The notes: generated by a model not told the origin, from the sequence alone. Counted from the first letter of the stretch, positions 1-10,449 are shown. The stretch is 64,000 nucleotides of DNA from an uncultured Oscillospiraceae bacterium (GCA_949297075.1 CASFRX010000046.1:1-64000), one strand, 5' to 3'. Made by a program: numbers and translations.

Positions 1-25
1 AGAAGCTGGCGGCGTAGGCGGCGCC

Positions 26-80
26 GTTTTTGAACGCCTTTTTCGTTCCGCTACGCTCCACTCAAAAGGCGTTCAAAAAC
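26..80. repeat. Perfect 17-bp inverted repeat (large hairpin)
   Basis: Bases 26-42 and 64-80 are exact reverse complements, with a 21-nt spacer. The stem is AT-rich at both ends with a GAACGCC core. It could be a terminator of a gene left of the window or a dispersed palindrome; its partner gene is not visible. Confidence 0.6.
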
Positions 81-170
81 ATTGTACTATATTTTGACTT
101 ATTTTTTGCCCAAAATGGGTCACATCTATTTACAACGCAGAGAGCTATGAAAAAATTTTTTAAAAAACTA

Positions 171-199
171 TTGACAAATATATTTTGAGATGATATTAT
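171..199 (+). promoter_or_regulatory. Sigma-A promoter of the 5S rRNA pair
   Basis: TTGACA (171-176), a 17-nt spacer and TATTAT (194-199) match the consensus closely. The predicted start lies about 28 nt before the first 5S gene. The region between this promoter and base 80 is AT-rich and has no gene that I can see. Confidence 0.75.
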
Positions 200-232
200 G
201 TATTAGCGTTCTGCGAGAGGACTTGCAGATTA

Positions 233-348
<116 letters not shown>

Positions 349-354
349 ACAGCA

Positions 355-470
<116 letters not shown>

Positions 471-483
471 ACTAACAAAGGTA

Positions 484-510
484 GCCACCCAATAGGGTGG
501 TTATTTTTTT
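484..510 (+). terminator. Intrinsic terminator of the 5S unit
   Basis: Stem CCACCC/GGGTGG with an AATA loop, followed by TTATTTTTTT. Confidence 0.8.
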
Positions 511-534
511 GCCTAAAAACAGAATAAATGGTTA

Positions 535-575
535 AAGGCTGAAACCAAGTTGTAATCGGTTTCAGCCTTCTTTGT
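535..575. terminator. Hairpin between 5S unit and fhs
   Basis: 12-bp perfect stem (535-546 / 558-569) with an 11-nt loop. It lies 25 nt beyond the fhs stop codon on the minus strand, so it probably ends fhs transcription. The U-tracts are weak on both sides (CTTTGTT on plus). Confidence 0.55.
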
Positions 576-599
576 TATATATTACATATTGACTAAATA

Positions 600-2267
600 T
601 CAGAATAAGCCTGTGATTACGCCGCTTTCGTCAATGTCAATTCGTTCTGCCGCAGGAACTTTAGGCAGACCGGGCATGGTCATAATATCGCCTGTCAAAA
701 CAACGATGAAGCCTGCGCCGGCGGAGATTTTTACATTTTTGATAGTTACCGTAAATCCGTCCGGTGCGCCAAGCTTTGTTGCGTCATCAGAGAAGCTGTA
801 CTGAGTTTTTGCCATGCAGATTGGCAGGTTTGAAAAGCCCATTGCGTTGAGTGCGGCAATCTGCTTCTTTGCGGCAGGCAGAATACTTATGCCGTCGCCG
901 CCGTAAACTTTTTTGACAATGGCTTCAATTTTCTTTTCGATTGTGCCCTCAAGCTCATATGCAAAGCTGAAATCGTTGGGCTGTTCGCAGAGAGAGATAA
1001 CCTCTTTCGCAAGCTCTTTGCCGCCTTTGCCGCCATCTGCCCAAACGGTAGAGAGAACAACATTTACGCCGAGCTCTTTGCATTTTGTAATAACAAGGTC
1101 GATTTCCGCATCGGTATCCGTGGGGAAACGGTTGACTGCAACAACGGCGGGAAGCTTATACACATTCTTGATATTGGAAACATGGCGCAGGAGATTGGGA
1201 ATACCCTTTTCAAGTGCGTCAAGGTTTTCGGCATTAAGTTCGGTCTTGGGAACACCGCCGTGCATTTTAAGCGCACGGATAGTTGCAACGATAACAACTG
1301 CGCTGGGAGTTAAGCCTGCACAGCGGCACTTGATATCAAGGAATTTCTCTGCGCCGAGGTCTGCACCGAAGCCTGCTTCGGTTACAGCGTAATCTCCAAG
1401 TCTCATTGCAAGCTTGGTTGCTGTAACAGAGTTGCAGCCGTGAGCAATATTTGCAAAGGGACCGCCGTGAACAAGGGCAGGAGTGCCCTCAAGAGTCTGT
1501 ACAAGGTTAGGCTTAATAGCGTCCTTGAGCAGAGCCGCCATTGCGCCTGCGGCTTTAAGCTGACCTGCTGTTACGGGCTGCTCATCATAGGTGTAGCCTA
1601 CAATTATTTTTGAAAGACGCTCTTTAAGGTCTGCGAGTGAGGTTGCAAGACAGAGCACAGCCATGATTTCGGAAGCAACGGTAATATCGTAGCCGTCTTC
1701 ACGGGGCACGCCGTTTATTCTGCCTCCTAAGCCGTCGGTTACAAAACGGAGCTGTCTGTCGTTCATATCAACGCAGCGCTTCCATGTAATACGCCTGGGG
1801 TCAATATTCAGGCTGTTGCCCTGATATATGTGGTTATCAAGCATAGCGGCAAGGAGATTGTTGGCCGCACCGATTGCATGGAAATCACCTGTGAAATGCA
1901 GATTAATATCCTCCATGGGAACAACCTGAGCATAGCCGCCGCCTGCTGCGCCGCCCTTAATGCCGAAAACGGGGCCGAGGGAGGGTTCACGCAAGGCAAC
2001 CATAACATTTTTGCCCAAACGCTTCATGCCGTCGGCAAGGCCGATGGTTGTTGTGGTTTTGCCCTCGCCTGCGGGGGTGGGGGTAATGGCGGTAACAAGA
2101 ATAAGCTTGCCTTTCTTGTCAACGCTTTCGGGGATTTTTGTGAAATCAATCTTAGCCTTGTATTTGCCGTAGGGCTCAAGGTAATCCTGAGAAATGCCTG
2201 CGGCATCGGCAATAGCCGTAATTGGCTGCATTTCTGCGGATTGAGCAATTTCAATATCTGTTTTCAT
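600..2267 (-). CDS. fhs: Formate--tetrahydrofolate ligase
   Basis: Makes 10-formyl-tetrahydrofolate from formate, THF and ATP in the cytosol, feeding purine synthesis, initiator Met-tRNA formylation and, in acetogens, the methyl branch of the Wood-Ljungdahl pathway. The 555-aa product has the normal family length and an ATP-binding loop TPAGEGKT at residues 64-71. I chose ATG at 2267 over the GTG at 2276 because AGGA lies 10 nt before the ATG but almost touches the GTG. The gene stands alone, opposite to the ribosomal operon. No folD or other one-carbon gene is beside it, so acetogenesis cannot be claimed from this window. Confidence 0.95.
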   Translation of the reverse strand: MKTDIEIAQSAEMQPITAIADAAGISQDYLEPYGKYKAKIDFTKIPESVDKKGKLILVTAITPTPAGEGKTTTTIGLADGMKRLGKNVMVALREPSLGPVFGIKGGAAGGGYAQVVPMEDINLHFTGDFHAIGAANNLLAAMLDNHIYQGNSLNIDPRRITWKRCVDMNDRQLRFVTDGLGGRINGVPREDGYDITVASEIMAVLCLATSLADLKERLSKIIVGYTYDEQPVTAGQLKAAGAMAALLKDAIKPNLVQTLEGTPALVHGGPFANIAHGCNSVTATKLAMRLGDYAVTEAGFGADLGAEKFLDIKCRCAGLTPSAVVIVATIRALKMHGGVPKTELNAENLDALEKGIPNLLRHVSNIKNVYKLPAVVAVNRFPTDTDAEIDLVITKCKELGVNVVLSTVWADGGKGGKELAKEVISLCEQPNDFSFAYELEGTIEKKIEAIVKKVYGGDGISILPAAKKQIAALNAMGFSNLPICMAKTQYSFSDDATKLGAPDGFTVTIKNVKISAGAGFIVVLTGDIMTMPGLPKVPAAERIDIDESGVITGLF

Positions 2268-2461
2268 CGGTATCACATCCTGATTATATAAATTTGTATG
2301 ATTGGCTCAATTATACCACGGTATGAGCGGAAAAATTTTCTAAATTAGAACAATATCTTTATTGTAGTTAGCAAATTTGTCAAAAGAAAGTCCGAAAAGC
2401 CGTCGGTTTATATATAATATAATAAATTTGAAAAAATTTGAGATAATCTTAAAAAAAAAGC

Positions 2462-2490
2462 TTGCAATCCCTTGCCTCTTGTGATATCAT
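2462..2490 (+). promoter_or_regulatory. Candidate promoter of the S10-spc-alpha operon
   Basis: TTGCAA (2462-2467), a 17-nt spacer and TATCAT (2485-2490). It is the best promoter in the fhs-rpsJ gap and would give a leader of about 275 nt. The -10 box is only a moderate match. Confidence 0.5.
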
Positions 2491-2497
2491 ATCAGAG

Positions 2498-2774
2498 CAT
2501 GCTATTGTCATAGTGTGCAGATATGTGATGAAACGGAAGGTGGCTGCTCTTTGAAGCAGGGAATTTCCGTGGAGCATGTCCGATCATCGAACCGGGCGAC
2601 TAGTAATAGTTCTCACTCCGTATTGCGTCTTCTCACGGACGAACAAGGGGTGAAATTGCGCTTAGGCCACCGGAAAGTAGTCATATACTTTTCCGGATTT
2701 TGAATGGCTCGGTTGGAAACACCCGGGCGCGTGTGCTTAAAGCGCAGCCCGCCAAATTTTTAGGAGGCGTACAA
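2498..2774 (+). promoter_or_regulatory. Structured 5' leader of the S10 operon
   Basis: The untranslated stretch before rpsJ has several nested helices: ACGGAA (2533-2538) with TTCCGT (2565-2570) enclosing CTGCT/AGCAG; GTCCG (2578-2582) with CGGAC (2636-2640); and a hairpin at 2670-2696 followed by ATTTTG. Open reading frames crossing it look spurious. It probably controls ribosomal protein expression. I cannot assign it to a named leader family. The stretch 2268-2461 before it is AT-rich and holds no gene that I can see. Confidence 0.45.
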
Positions 2775-3086
2775 ATGGCAGTCAAAAACAAAATCAGAAT
2801 CAGACTTAAGAGCTACGATCACAACCTCGTAGACAAAGCAGCAGAAAAAATCGTTGAAACCGCAAGACGCACAAACGCTCAGGTTTCCGGTCCCGTTCCG
2901 CTGCCGACCGAAAAAGAGGTCGTAACAATTCTCCGCGCTGTTCACAAGTATAAGGATTCCCGTGAGCAGTTTGAGCAGAGAACACACAAGAGACTTATCG
3001 ACATTATCAGACCTTCAAACAAAACTGTTGAGGCTCTGACAGCACTTGAGCTTCCCGCCGGTGTTGAAATCGAGATTAAGCTCTAA
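2775..3086 (+). CDS. rpsJ: Ribosomal protein S10 (uS10)
   Basis: Part of the 30S head; in other bacteria it also works with NusB in antitermination. The 103-aa product matches the family along its whole length ([11 protein letters not shown] near the N-terminus, [12 protein letters not shown] in the second half). ATG 2775 follows TAGGAGGCG by 7 nt, so the longer frame opening at 2700 is leader sequence. First gene of the super-operon, separated from rplC by 103 nt. Confidence 0.97.
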   Translation: MAVKNKIRIRLKSYDHNLVDKAAEKIVETARRTNAQVSGPVPLPTEKEVVTILRAVHKYKDSREQFEQRTHKRLIDIIRPSNKTVEALTALELPAGVEIEIKL

Positions 3087-3189
3087 TCCAAATTCACCTG
3101 TTCTCTATATTATATACATTATAGTATAGTTTGCTTCACAGGTCATGTTGGCTGAACGCCAACCAATAACCGAAAGGAGAAAAACAACA

Positions 3190-3825
3190 ATGCAAAAAGG
3201 TATCATCGGCAAGAAGATCGGCATGACACAGATCTTCGATGCAAACGGCAAAGTAGTTCCCGTTACTGTTGTTGAGGCAGGTCCCTGTCCTGTAACACAG
3301 AAGAAGACAATGGAAAACGATGGCTACGAATCCGTTCAGCTCGGCTTCCAGGATGTTAAGGTCGAGCGCCTTACAAAGCCCCTCAAGGGTCACTTTGCAA
3401 AGGCAGACGTCGCTCCCAAAAAGGTTCTCAAGGAGTTCAGACTTTCTGATATCTCCGGCGTGAATGTTGGCGACGTTATCAAGGCTGATATCTTTGCAGT
3501 CGGCGACATGGTTGATGTCACCGGCACAAGCAAGGGTAAAGGCACAGCAGGCGCAATCAAGAGATGGAACTTCTCTCGCCTGAAGGAAACCCACGGTACA
3601 GGTCCTGTTGCCAGACACGCAGGTTCACTTGGTGCTTGTAGCGATCCTTCCCGTGTTTACAAGGGAAAGAAGCTCGCAGGTCACCTCGGTCACGAGAAGG
3701 TAACAGTTCAGAATCTCAGCATTGTCAAGATCGACGCAGAGAACAACCTCATCGCTATTAAGGGCGCCATCCCCGGCCCCAAGGGCAGCTACGTCGTAAT
3801 CAAAGACACTTGCAAGAAAGCGTAA
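3190..3825 (+). CDS. rplC: Ribosomal protein L3 (uL3)
   Basis: Early-assembling 50S protein that reaches the peptidyl-transferase centre. It has 211 aa, with the family motifs [13 protein letters not shown] at the N-terminus and [12 protein letters not shown] in the second half. GAAAGGAG precedes ATG 3190; the frame open from 3145 has no ribosome binding site. A small GTTGGC/GCCAAC hairpin lies at the end of the rpsJ-rplC gap and has no U-tract. Confidence 0.96.
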   Translation: MQKGIIGKKIGMTQIFDANGKVVPVTVVEAGPCPVTQKKTMENDGYESVQLGFQDVKVERLTKPLKGHFAKADVAPKKVLKEFRLSDISGVNVGDVIKADIFAVGDMVDVTGTSKGKGTAGAIKRWNFSRLKETHGTGPVARHAGSLGACSDPSRVYKGKKLAGHLGHEKVTVQNLSIVKIDAENNLIAIKGAIPGPKGSYVVIKDTCKKA

Positions 3826-3841
3826 GAAGGGAGTGTACTAA

Positions 3842-4465
3842 ATGTCTACAGTATCAGTTTTTGATATAAGCGGAAAGAAAGTTTCCGATATCGAGCTTGC
3901 AGACAGCATCTTCGCTATTGACCCCAATATGTATGCTATGCATCTCGTAGTAGTCAACTATTTGGCTAACCAGCGTCAGGGTACACAGTCAACCCGTACA
4001 CGCTCAGAAGTAAGCGGCGGCGGCAAGAAGCCCTGGAGACAGAAAGGCACAGGCCGCGCACGCCAAGGCTCCACAAGAGCTCCCCAGTGGTACCACGGCG
4101 GTATCGCTCACGGTCCCAAGCCCCGTACCTACGGCGGCGAAATCAACAAGAAAGTCAGAAGACTTGCTATGAAGTCTGCATTTTCAACTAAGGTTGCAGG
4201 TAACGAGCTCGTAGTTCTCGATTCCTTCAAGCTTGACGCTATCAAGACAAAGGAAGTTGCAAAGATTCTCGCTGCTCTCAACACCGGCAAAAAGACTCTT
4301 ATCGTTCTCCCTGAGAAAGATGATGTAGTTTACAGAAGTGCACGCAACATTGCAGGTGTTAAGGTTTCTCTTGTAAACACTTTGAATGTATATGACATCC
4401 TTAACTGCGACACTCTTCTTGTCCTCAAGGATGCTGTTGCAAAAATCGAGGAGGTTTACGCATGA
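3842..4465 (+). CDS. rplD: Ribosomal protein L4 (uL4)
   Basis: Lines the 50S exit tunnel. In E. coli it represses its own operon; whether that holds here is unknown. The 207-aa product has the conserved basic loop ([18 protein letters not shown], about residues 60-77) that enters the tunnel wall. The gene overlaps rplW by 4 nt (ATGA), which suggests translational coupling. Confidence 0.96.
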   Translation: MSTVSVFDISGKKVSDIELADSIFAIDPNMYAMHLVVVNYLANQRQGTQSTRTRSEVSGGGKKPWRQKGTGRARQGSTRAPQWYHGGIAHGPKPRTYGGEINKKVRRLAMKSAFSTKVAGNELVVLDSFKLDAIKTKEVAKILAALNTGKKTLIVLPEKDDVVYRSARNIAGVKVSLVNTLNVYDILNCDTLLVLKDAVAKIEEVYA

Positions 4466-4761
4466 GCAAGTTAGCACAGGATATCATCATCCGTCCTCTC
4501 ATCACAGAGGAGAGCATGGCAGGCACAGCAGATATGAAGTACACCTTCGTAGTTGCTAAGGACGCCAACAAGATTGAAATCGCTCAGGCAGTAGAAAAGC
4601 TTTTTGACGGCGCAAAGGTTGCAAAGGTTAACACAGTTAACTGCAGCGGCAAGCTTCGCCGCTACGGCCGTTACGAGGGTATGACAGCTTCCTGGAAGAA
4701 GGCAATCGTAACCCTTACAGAGGATTCCAAGACCATCGAGTTCTTCGACGGCATGATGTAA
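4462..4761 (+). CDS. rplW: Ribosomal protein L23 (uL23)
   Basis: Sits at the tunnel exit, where SRP and trigger factor dock. The 99-aa product has the family opening [12 protein letters not shown] and the C-terminal half [18 protein letters not shown]. It starts inside the rplD stop region. A 107-nt gap follows before rplB, containing a short hairpin around GGTATGGAG/CATACTCC. Confidence 0.95.
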   Translation: MSKLAQDIIIRPLITEESMAGTADMKYTFVVAKDANKIEIAQAVEKLFDGAKVAKVNTVNCSGKLRRYGRYEGMTASWKKAIVTLTEDSKTIEFFDGMM

Positions 4762-4868
4762 TTATTATTTGTTACTTAGGTTAACAAATATTTAAAACAA
4801 CTATTATCCGGCGGTAAGGTATGGAGCAAGACATACTCCGCGAAGCCGCTTTAAGGAGAGTGAAACTT

Positions 4869-5702
4869 ATGTCTATTAAGGTCTATAGCCCGACAACAAA
4901 CGCAAGACGCAACATGTCGGTTACAGATTATTCAGGACTTTCAAAGGTAGCTCCTCATAAGAGCCTCCTCGTTCCCATGAACAAAAAGTCCGGCCGTAAC
5001 AGCTACGGCAGAATCACCGTTCGCCATCGCGGCGGCGGCAATCGCACAAAATACCGCATTATCGATTTCAAGAGAGATAAGCAGGGTATTAACGCAACAG
5101 TTCAGAGCATTGAATACGATCCCAACCGCTCAGCTCACATCGCACTTCTCAAATACGATGACGGCGAGTTCAGATACATCCTCGCTCCCGAGGGCCTGAA
5201 GGTTGGCGCAACAGTTTGCTCCGGCCCGGATGCAGATATCATCGCAGGTAATGCTCTTCCCCTTACCAACATCCCTGTTGGTACTTTCATCCACAATGTT
5301 GAGCTTTATCCCGGCCGCGGCGGTCAGCTGGCAAGAGCAGCCGGTAACTCCGCACAGCTTATGGCTAAAGAGGGCGTCTACGGTCTTCTCCGTCTTCCCT
5401 CAGGCGAGCTGAGAAATGTTCCCGTAACCTGCATGGCTACAATCGGTGTAGTCGGCAACGGTACACATGAAAATGTTAAAATCGGTAAAGCCGGCCGTAA
5501 ACGCCACATGGGCTGGCGTCCCACAGTTCGCGGTTCTGTTATGAACCCCTGCGATCACCCCCACGGTGGTGGTGAAGGTAAGTCTCCGATCGGTCGTCCC
5601 GGTCCTGTGACTCCTTGGGGCAAGCCCGCTCTCGGTCTCAAGACCAGAGCTCACAAGAAGCCTTCCGACAAGCTTATCGTAAAGCGTCGTAACGGCAAGT
5701 AA
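4869..5702 (+). CDS. rplB: Ribosomal protein L2 (uL2)
   Basis: Required for subunit joining and peptidyl-transferase activity. It has 277 aa, the usual length, with the RNA-binding first half and the HPHGGGEG loop (about residue 230) that carries the conserved histidine. The start is ATG 4869 after AAGGAG; the upstream in-frame ATG at 4821 would add 16 residues not found in the family. Confidence 0.97.
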   Translation: MSIKVYSPTTNARRNMSVTDYSGLSKVAPHKSLLVPMNKKSGRNSYGRITVRHRGGGNRTKYRIIDFKRDKQGINATVQSIEYDPNRSAHIALLKYDDGEFRYILAPEGLKVGATVCSGPDADIIAGNALPLTNIPVGTFIHNVELYPGRGGQLARAAGNSAQLMAKEGVYGLLRLPSGELRNVPVTCMATIGVVGNGTHENVKIGKAGRKRHMGWRPTVRGSVMNPCDHPHGGGEGKSPIGRPGPVTPWGKPALGLKTRAHKKPSDKLIVKRRNGK

Positions 5703-5726
5703 GTTGATGAAAGGAGCTAACTAATA

Positions 5727-6002
5727 ATGGGTAGAAGTGTTAAAAAAGGACCTTTCGTGCAACCCAAGCTGCTCGAGAGAGTTGTGGAAATGAACAAAAA
5801 AGGCGAAAAGGCTGTTCTTAAGACTTGGAGCCGCAGTTCAACAATATTCCCCGACTTTGTCGGTCACACCTTCGCTGTTCATGACGGACGCAAGCATGTT
5901 CCGGTATATGTAACGGAGGACATGGTAGGTCATAAACTTGGCGAATTCGCCCCGACGAGAACTTTCAAAGGTCACGCCGGTTCTAAAACATCAAACAGAT
6001 AA
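5727..6002 (+). CDS. rpsS: Ribosomal protein S19 (uS19)
   Basis: 30S head protein next to S13, facing the A-site tRNA. The 91-aa product covers the family completely ([10 protein letters not shown] at the start, [16 protein letters not shown] near the end). AAAGGAG precedes ATG by 10 nt. It lies 24 nt after rplB in the conserved order rplB-rpsS-rplV. Confidence 0.96.
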   Translation: MGRSVKKGPFVQPKLLERVVEMNKKGEKAVLKTWSRSSTIFPDFVGHTFAVHDGRKHVPVYVTEDMVGHKLGEFAPTRTFKGHAGSKTSNR

Positions 6003-6022
6003 GGTCGAAAGGAGTGTAACAA

Positions 6023-6358
6023 ATGCAAGCAACAGCTAAAGCGACCTTCGTGCGCATAGCACCCCGCAAGGTCCAAATCGTGCTTGACTTGATTCGCAAT
6101 CAACCCGTTGATAAAGCGATCGCAATTCTCAAATACACGCCCAAGGCCGCGTGTGAACCTGTTGGCAAGCTGCTCAAATCAGCAATTGCTAACGCTGAGA
6201 ATAACAATGACATGGATGTTTCCAAGCTCTATGTTGCAGCCTGCAATGTAGGCCCCGGCCCCATCCTCAAGAGAATCAGACCCAGAGCTCAGGGCCGTGC
6301 GAACAGAATCAACAAGAGAACTTCGCACATCACCATCACTCTGGCAGAGAAAGAATAA
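6023..6358 (+). CDS. rplV: Ribosomal protein L22 (uL22)
   Basis: Forms part of the exit-tunnel constriction with L4, a site linked to macrolide resistance in other species. The 111-aa product includes the extended hairpin ([20 protein letters not shown], about residues 76-95). It is 20 nt after rpsS. No unusual insertion is present in the hairpin. Confidence 0.96.
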   Translation: MQATAKATFVRIAPRKVQIVLDLIRNQPVDKAIAILKYTPKAACEPVGKLLKSAIANAENNNDMDVSKLYVAACNVGPGPILKRIRPRAQGRANRINKRTSHITITLAEKE

Positions 6359-6377
6359 GAAAGGAGGAGGTTAAATA

Positions 6378-7049
6378 ATGGGACAGAAAATTAATCCTAC
6401 CGGTCTTAGAATCGGTGTTATTAAAGACTGGGAATCTCGCTGGTATGCAGATGATAACAGCTTCGGCGATATCCTCGTTGAAGATTACAATCTTCGTGAA
6501 TACCTCCTCAAGACGCTTGCTCCCGCAGGTGTTCCGAAGGTAGAGATTGAGCGTGACGCTAAGCGTGTTCGCATCAACATTCACTGTGCAAAGCCCGGTA
6601 TGGTAATCGGCCGCGGCGGTTCCGAAATTGAGAAGCTCAAGAAAATCTGCGAGAAGAAAATCTCCGGTGATAAGGAAGTTTTCATCAACATCGTAGAAAT
6701 CAAGCAGCCTGACCTCAACGCTCAGCTCGTTGCAGAGAACATTGCTGCTCAGCTTGAGAAGCGTGTTTCTTTCCGCCGTGCTCTTAAGCAGTCTATCTCC
6801 CGCACCATGAAGCTTGGCGCAAAGGGTATCAAGACTCAGGTTTCCGGCCGTATCGGCGGCGCAGAAATCGCTCGTACAGAGCAGTACCACGAAGGCACAA
6901 TTCCGCTTCAGACAATCCGTGCAGATATTGACTACGGTTTCACGGAGGCACACACAACCTACGGCCTTATCGGCGTAAAGGTTTGGATTTACAAGGGCGA
7001 GGTTCTTCACGATGCTCGTAAGCCTCGCAGGGAAGGAGGAGCAAAATAA
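6378..7049 (+). CDS. rpsC: Ribosomal protein S3 (uS3)
   Basis: 30S head protein at the mRNA entry channel. The 223-aa product has an N-terminal KH domain with the GMVIGRGG motif near residue 75, and the S3 C-terminal domain. AAGGAGGAGG gives a very strong ribosome binding site. Its TAA overlaps the rplP ATG by one base (TAATG). Confidence 0.96.
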   Translation: MGQKINPTGLRIGVIKDWESRWYADDNSFGDILVEDYNLREYLLKTLAPAGVPKVEIERDAKRVRINIHCAKPGMVIGRGGSEIEKLKKICEKKISGDKEVFINIVEIKQPDLNAQLVAENIAAQLEKRVSFRRALKQSISRTMKLGAKGIKTQVSGRIGGAEIARTEQYHEGTIPLQTIRADIDYGFTEAHTTYGLIGVKVWIYKGEVLHDARKPRREGGAK

Positions 7050-7474
7050 TGCTGTTACCTAAGCGTGTTAAATACCGCCGTCAGCAGAGAGGCCGCCTTA
7101 AGGGCGCTGCTCATCGCGGTAACAAAGTTACCTACGGCCAGTTTGGCCTTGTTGCCCTCGAACCCGCATGGATCACTTCCAACCAGATCGAGGCAGCTCG
7201 TATCGCTATGACTCGTTACACAAAGCGTGGCGGTCAGGTTTGGATCAAGATTTTTCCCGACAAGCCGATTACAGAGAAGCCTGCTGAAACTCGAATGGGT
7301 TCAGGTAAAGGTTCTCCTGAATATTGGGTAGCCGTTGTTAAGCCCGGCAGAGTTATGTTTGAGGTTGCCGGTGTTGACGAGGCTGTCGCTCGCGAGGCTA
7401 TGCGCCTTGCAGCAAACAAACTGCCTATCAAGTGCAAGTTTGTAACTAAGGAAGAAACGGATGGTGAGCAATAA
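7049..7474 (+). CDS. rplP: Ribosomal protein L16 (uL16)
   Basis: 50S protein near the A-site and the peptidyl-transferase centre. The 141-aa product starts [15 protein letters not shown] and carries the [14 protein letters not shown] motif near residue 85. It is coupled to rpsC upstream and rpmC downstream by TAATG overlaps. Confidence 0.97.
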   Translation: MLLPKRVKYRRQQRGRLKGAAHRGNKVTYGQFGLVALEPAWITSNQIEAARIAMTRYTKRGGQVWIKIFPDKPITEKPAETRMGSGKGSPEYWVAVVKPGRVMFEVAGVDEAVAREAMRLAANKLPIKCKFVTKEETDGEQ

Positions 7475-7677
7475 TGAAAGCCAGTGAAATCAGAAAGCTT
7501 TCCGCTAAAGAGCTGGATGCTAAGCTGCTTGAGCTGAAGGACGAGCTGTTCAAACTGCGCTTCCAGCAAGCCGTTAACCAGCTCGACAATCCGATGCGCA
7601 TCAGTGCTGTTAAGAAAGATATTGCAAGAATTAAAACCGTTCAGCGTGATATCGAACTTCACGGCACAGACGCTTAA
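7474..7677 (+). CDS. rpmC: Ribosomal protein L29 (uL29)
   Basis: Small two-helix protein next to L23 at the tunnel exit. It has 67 aa with the [14 protein letters not shown] family motif in the first helix. It starts on the last base of the rplP stop codon. Confidence 0.95.
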   Translation: MKASEIRKLSAKELDAKLLELKDELFKLRFQQAVNQLDNPMRISAVKKDIARIKTVQRDIELHGTDA

Positions 7678-7694
7678 AGAGGAGGTCAAGTTCA

Positions 7695-7952
7695 ATGAGC
7701 GAAAGAAACCTTAGAAAAACAAGAGTCGGTATCGTAACCAGCGACAAGATGGATAAGACAGTAGTCGTTTCCGTTAAGGACAGAGTTCCGCATCCGCTCT
7801 ACAAGAAAATTATTAACAATACAATCAAGCTTAAGGCACACGACGAAAAGAACGAGTGTGGTATAGGCGACCGTGTTCTCGTTATGGAAACCCGCCCCAT
7901 GTCCAAGGACAAGAGATGGCGTGTAGTTGAGATCATCGAGAAGGCTAAATAA
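7695..7952 (+). CDS. rpsQ: Ribosomal protein S17 (uS17)
   Basis: OB-fold protein of the 30S body. The 85-aa product has the typical sequence [16 protein letters not shown] near the start and a complete barrel. AGAGGAGG precedes the ATG. The gene sits in the conserved order rpmC-rpsQ-rplN. Confidence 0.95.
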   Translation: MSERNLRKTRVGIVTSDKMDKTVVVSVKDRVPHPLYKKIINNTIKLKAHDEKNECGIGDRVLVMETRPMSKDKRWRVVEIIEKAK

Positions 7953-7982
7953 TTTTGACGCAAGTGTAAGGAGGCAAACACT

Positions 7983-8351
7983 GTGATACAGCAACAGACT
8001 TACCTGAAAGTTGCCGACAACACAGGCGCAAAGGAAATTATGTGCATTCGTGTTCTCGGTGGTACCAGGAAAAGATACGCTCATGTAGGCGATGTCATCG
8101 TTGCTTCTGTTAAGAAGGCAACACCCGGCGGAGTTGTCAAGAAGGGTGATGTTGTTAAGGCTGTAGTAGTTCGTACAGCGTTCAGCATCCGCCGTGATGA
8201 CGGCACATACATTCGTTTCGACGAAAACGCTGCAGTTATCATCAAGGAAGACAAGAATCCGAGGGGCACCCGTATTTTTGGGCCGGTAGCAAGAGAGCTT
8301 CGTGAGAAGGATTATCTCAAGATTCTCTCTCTCGCTCCCGAAGTGCTTTGA
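7983..8351 (+). CDS. rplN: Ribosomal protein L14 (uL14)
   Basis: Interface protein of the 50S subunit and docking site of the silencing factor RsfS. The 122-aa product is full length ([17 protein letters not shown] at the start, [10 protein letters not shown] near the end). The start is GTG, 8 nt after AAGGAGG. Confidence 0.96.
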   Translation: MIQQQTYLKVADNTGAKEIMCIRVLGGTRKRYAHVGDVIVASVKKATPGGVVKKGDVVKAVVVRTAFSIRRDDGTYIRFDENAAVIIKEDKNPRGTRIFGPVARELREKDYLKILSLAPEVL

Positions 8352-8366
8352 TGGAGGTACTTTGAT

Positions 8367-8690
8367 ATGAATAAGGTTCATGTAAAGAAGGGCGACGAAG
8401 TAGTCGTCATCAACGGTAAATACCGCGGCGCACGCGGCAAGGTTATGGAAGTTTCTCCCGCAGAAAACAAGGTTATTGTTGAGGGTGTTAACATCGTAAC
8501 CAAGCATGTAAAGCCCCGCAAGATGGGTGAGGCAGGCGGCCTTGTTAAGGCTGAAAGCGCACTCTATGCTGATAAGGTTCAGCTCATCTGCCCCAAGTGC
8601 GGCAGAGCAACAAGAACCGGCAGCAAAATCAATGCTAAAGGTCAGAAAGTTCGCACCTGCAAAAAGGCAGATTGCGGAGCAGAATTTTAA
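8367..8690 (+). CDS. rplX: Ribosomal protein L24 (uL24) with CxxC tail
   Basis: Initiates 50S assembly. The 107-aa product has an N-terminal KOW motif (VKKGDEVVVINGKYRGARGKV). Four cysteines at 75, 78, 98 and 103 (CPKC...CKKADC) form a ribbon-like tail that probably binds zinc, a variant found in part of the family. Confidence 0.96.
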   Translation: MNKVHVKKGDEVVVINGKYRGARGKVMEVSPAENKVIVEGVNIVTKHVKPRKMGEAGGLVKAESALYADKVQLICPKCGRATRTGSKINAKGQKVRTCKKADCGAEF

Positions 8691-8699
8691 GGGAGGTAC

Positions 8700-9248
8700 A
8701 TGACTGAAATGGCACAGCTCAAGACACAGTATACTAACGAGATCGCGCCTGCTCTTATGAAGAAGTTCGGTTATAAGAGCGTCATGCAGGTCCCGAAGCT
8801 CGATAAGGTTATTATCAATGTAGGCGCAGGCGAAGCAAGAGATAACGCAAAGGTTATCGACGCTATCGCTTCCGACCTGGCTCAGATCACCGGTCAGAAG
8901 CCCATCGTTTGTAAGGCTAAGAAGTCCGTTGCAAACTTCAAGCTTCGTGAGGGTATGCCCATCGGTGTTAAGGTTACACTTCGCGGCGAGAGAATGTATG
9001 AGTTTGTAGAGAGACTCTTCAACCTTGCTCTCCCCCGTGTTCGTGACTTCAGAGGTATCAATGCTAACTCTTTCGACGGCAGAGGCAACTACTCCATGGG
9101 TCTCAAGGAGCAGCTTGTTTTTCCCGAAATCGATTACGATAAGATCGACAAGGTTAGAGGCATGGATATCTGCTTCGTAACAACAGCTAACACAGACGAA
9201 GAAGCTCGCGAGCTGCTCACTCTTATGGGCGCTCCGTTTGCAAAGTAA
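8700..9248 (+). CDS. rplE: Ribosomal protein L5 (uL5)
   Basis: Contacts 5S rRNA and the P-site tRNA. The product is 182 aa from the ATG at 8700. A second in-frame ATG at 8709 would give 179 aa, the length of Bacillus L5. GGGAGG is 3 nt from the first ATG and 12 nt from the second, so neither spacing is ideal and the start is unsettled. The family segment [18 protein letters not shown] is intact. Confidence 0.95.
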   Translation: MTEMAQLKTQYTNEIAPALMKKFGYKSVMQVPKLDKVIINVGAGEARDNAKVIDAIASDLAQITGQKPIVCKAKKSVANFKLREGMPIGVKVTLRGERMYEFVERLFNLALPRVRDFRGINANSFDGRGNYSMGLKEQLVFPEIDYDKIDKVRGMDICFVTTANTDEEARELLTLMGAPFAK

Positions 9249-9260
9249 GGAGGGATTTCC

Positions 9261-9446
9261 GTGGCTAAAACATCAATGAAGGTTAAGCAGGCAAGACCCG
9301 CTAAGTATTCATCAAGACAGTATAACAGATGCAAAATCTGCGGAAGACCGCACGCCTATCTTCGTAAATACGGAGTATGCCGCATCTGCTTCAGGGAGCT
9401 GGCTCACGACGGCCAGATTCCCGGCGTAAAGAAAGCAAGCTGGTAA
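9261..9446 (+). CDS. rpsZ: Ribosomal protein S14, zinc type (uS14)
   Basis: Late-assembling 30S head protein. The short 61-aa form binds zinc through C24, C27, C40 and C43 (CKIC / CRIC). The start is GTG after AAGGAGG. Some Firmicutes carry an additional cysteine-free paralogue used in zinc limitation; none is visible in this window. Confidence 0.96.
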   Translation: MAKTSMKVKQARPAKYSSRQYNRCKICGRPHAYLRKYGVCRICFRELAHDGQIPGVKKASW

Positions 9447-9472
9447 AGAGCAATTGCAAAGGAGGTAACGGT

Positions 9473-9871
9473 ATGCAAATCACTGATTCCATCGCTGATA
9501 TGCTTACGAGAATCCGTAACGCTAATTCCGCTAAGCATGATACAGTGAAAGTTCCCGCATCCAACATGAAGAAGGCAATTGCTCAGATTCTTGTTGATGA
9601 GGGTTATATCAAAAACTACAAGGTTGAGGATGACGGCAAGCAGGGTATGATCGAAATCACCCTTAAGTACGGCCCCAACAAGTCCCAGGTTATTACCGGT
9701 CTGCGCAGAGTATCTAAGCCCGGTCTGCGTATGTACACAAACTGTGAGGATATGCCCAAGGTTATGAAAGGCCTCGGTATCGCTATTCTCTCAACATCAA
9801 AGGGTATTATGACTGATAAGGATGCACGCAAAGCCAATGTTGGCGGCGAAATCCTTGCATTCATTTGGTAA
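9473..9871 (+). CDS. rpsH: Ribosomal protein S8 (uS8)
   Basis: Central 30S assembly protein. In E. coli it represses the spc operon. The 132-aa product runs from [17 protein letters not shown] to the conserved C-terminus [16 protein letters not shown] lies 7 nt before ATG 9473. The frame is open from 9377, but that part overlaps rpsZ and is not coding. Confidence 0.96.
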   Translation: MQITDSIADMLTRIRNANSAKHDTVKVPASNMKKAIAQILVDEGYIKNYKVEDDGKQGMIEITLKYGPNKSQVITGLRRVSKPGLRMYTNCEDMPKVMKGLGIAILSTSKGIMTDKDARKANVGGEILAFIW

Positions 9872-9885
9872 GGAGGTGCTGCACA

Positions 9886-10428
9886 ATGTCAAGAATAGGC
9901 AGATTGCCCATCGCGGTTCCCGCAGGTGTTGACGTTACAATCGACGGCAGCACTGTTACAGTAAAGGGTCCCAAGGGTACTCTTACAAGAACTGTTCACG
10001 CTAACATGAAGGTTGAGAAGGATGGCGATTCAATCCTTGTTTCCCGTCCCGACGATTCCAAGCTGAACAAATCACTTCACGGTCTTACAAGAACACTTAT
10101 TGCTAACATGGTTACAGGTGTTAACGAGAGCTACAAGAAGGAGCTTGAGGTTAACGGCGTTGGTTACCGTGTACAGATGCAGGGCAGCAATCTTGTTATG
10201 AACATCGGTTACTCACATCAGGTTATCATGGCTTCTCCCGAAGGCATCACTGTTGAGTGTCCCGCACCTAACAAGATTATCATCTCCGGCGCTGATAAGC
10301 AGAAGGTTGGCCAGTTTGCTGCTGAAGTTCGCGAAAAGCGTCCCCCCGAGCCTTACAAGGGCAAGGGCATCAAGTACGCCGAAGAACACATCCGCCGCAA
10401 GGAAGGCAAAACCGGCAAGGGTAAATAA
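9886..10428 (+). CDS. rplF: Ribosomal protein L6 (uL6)
   Basis: Two-domain protein near the factor-binding site of the 50S. It has 180 aa, with [14 protein letters not shown] at the N-terminus and the C-terminal signature [16 protein letters not shown] 9886 follows AAGGAGG by 9 nt and is preferred to the upstream GTG at 9865, which overlaps rpsH. Confidence 0.96.
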   Translation: MSRIGRLPIAVPAGVDVTIDGSTVTVKGPKGTLTRTVHANMKVEKDGDSILVSRPDDSKLNKSLHGLTRTLIANMVTGVNESYKKELEVNGVGYRVQMQGSNLVMNIGYSHQVIMASPEGITVECPAPNKIIISGADKQKVGQFAAEVREKRPPEPYKGKGIKYAEEHIRRKEGKTGKGK

Positions 10429-10449
10429 GATTGAAGGAGTTGAAACGAA

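Noticed and set aside
600-2267. Claiming a Wood-Ljungdahl acetogen from fhs
   Set aside because: fhs is common in non-acetogenic Clostridia and no other pathway genes are present here.
2515-2703. A 62-codon open frame in the rpsJ leader
   Set aside because: No ribosome binding site, no protein-like composition, and the region is better explained as a structured leader.
4821-4868. An upstream ATG extending rplB by 16 residues
   Set aside because: The extension is not in the L2 family and the strong AAGGAG fits only ATG 4869.
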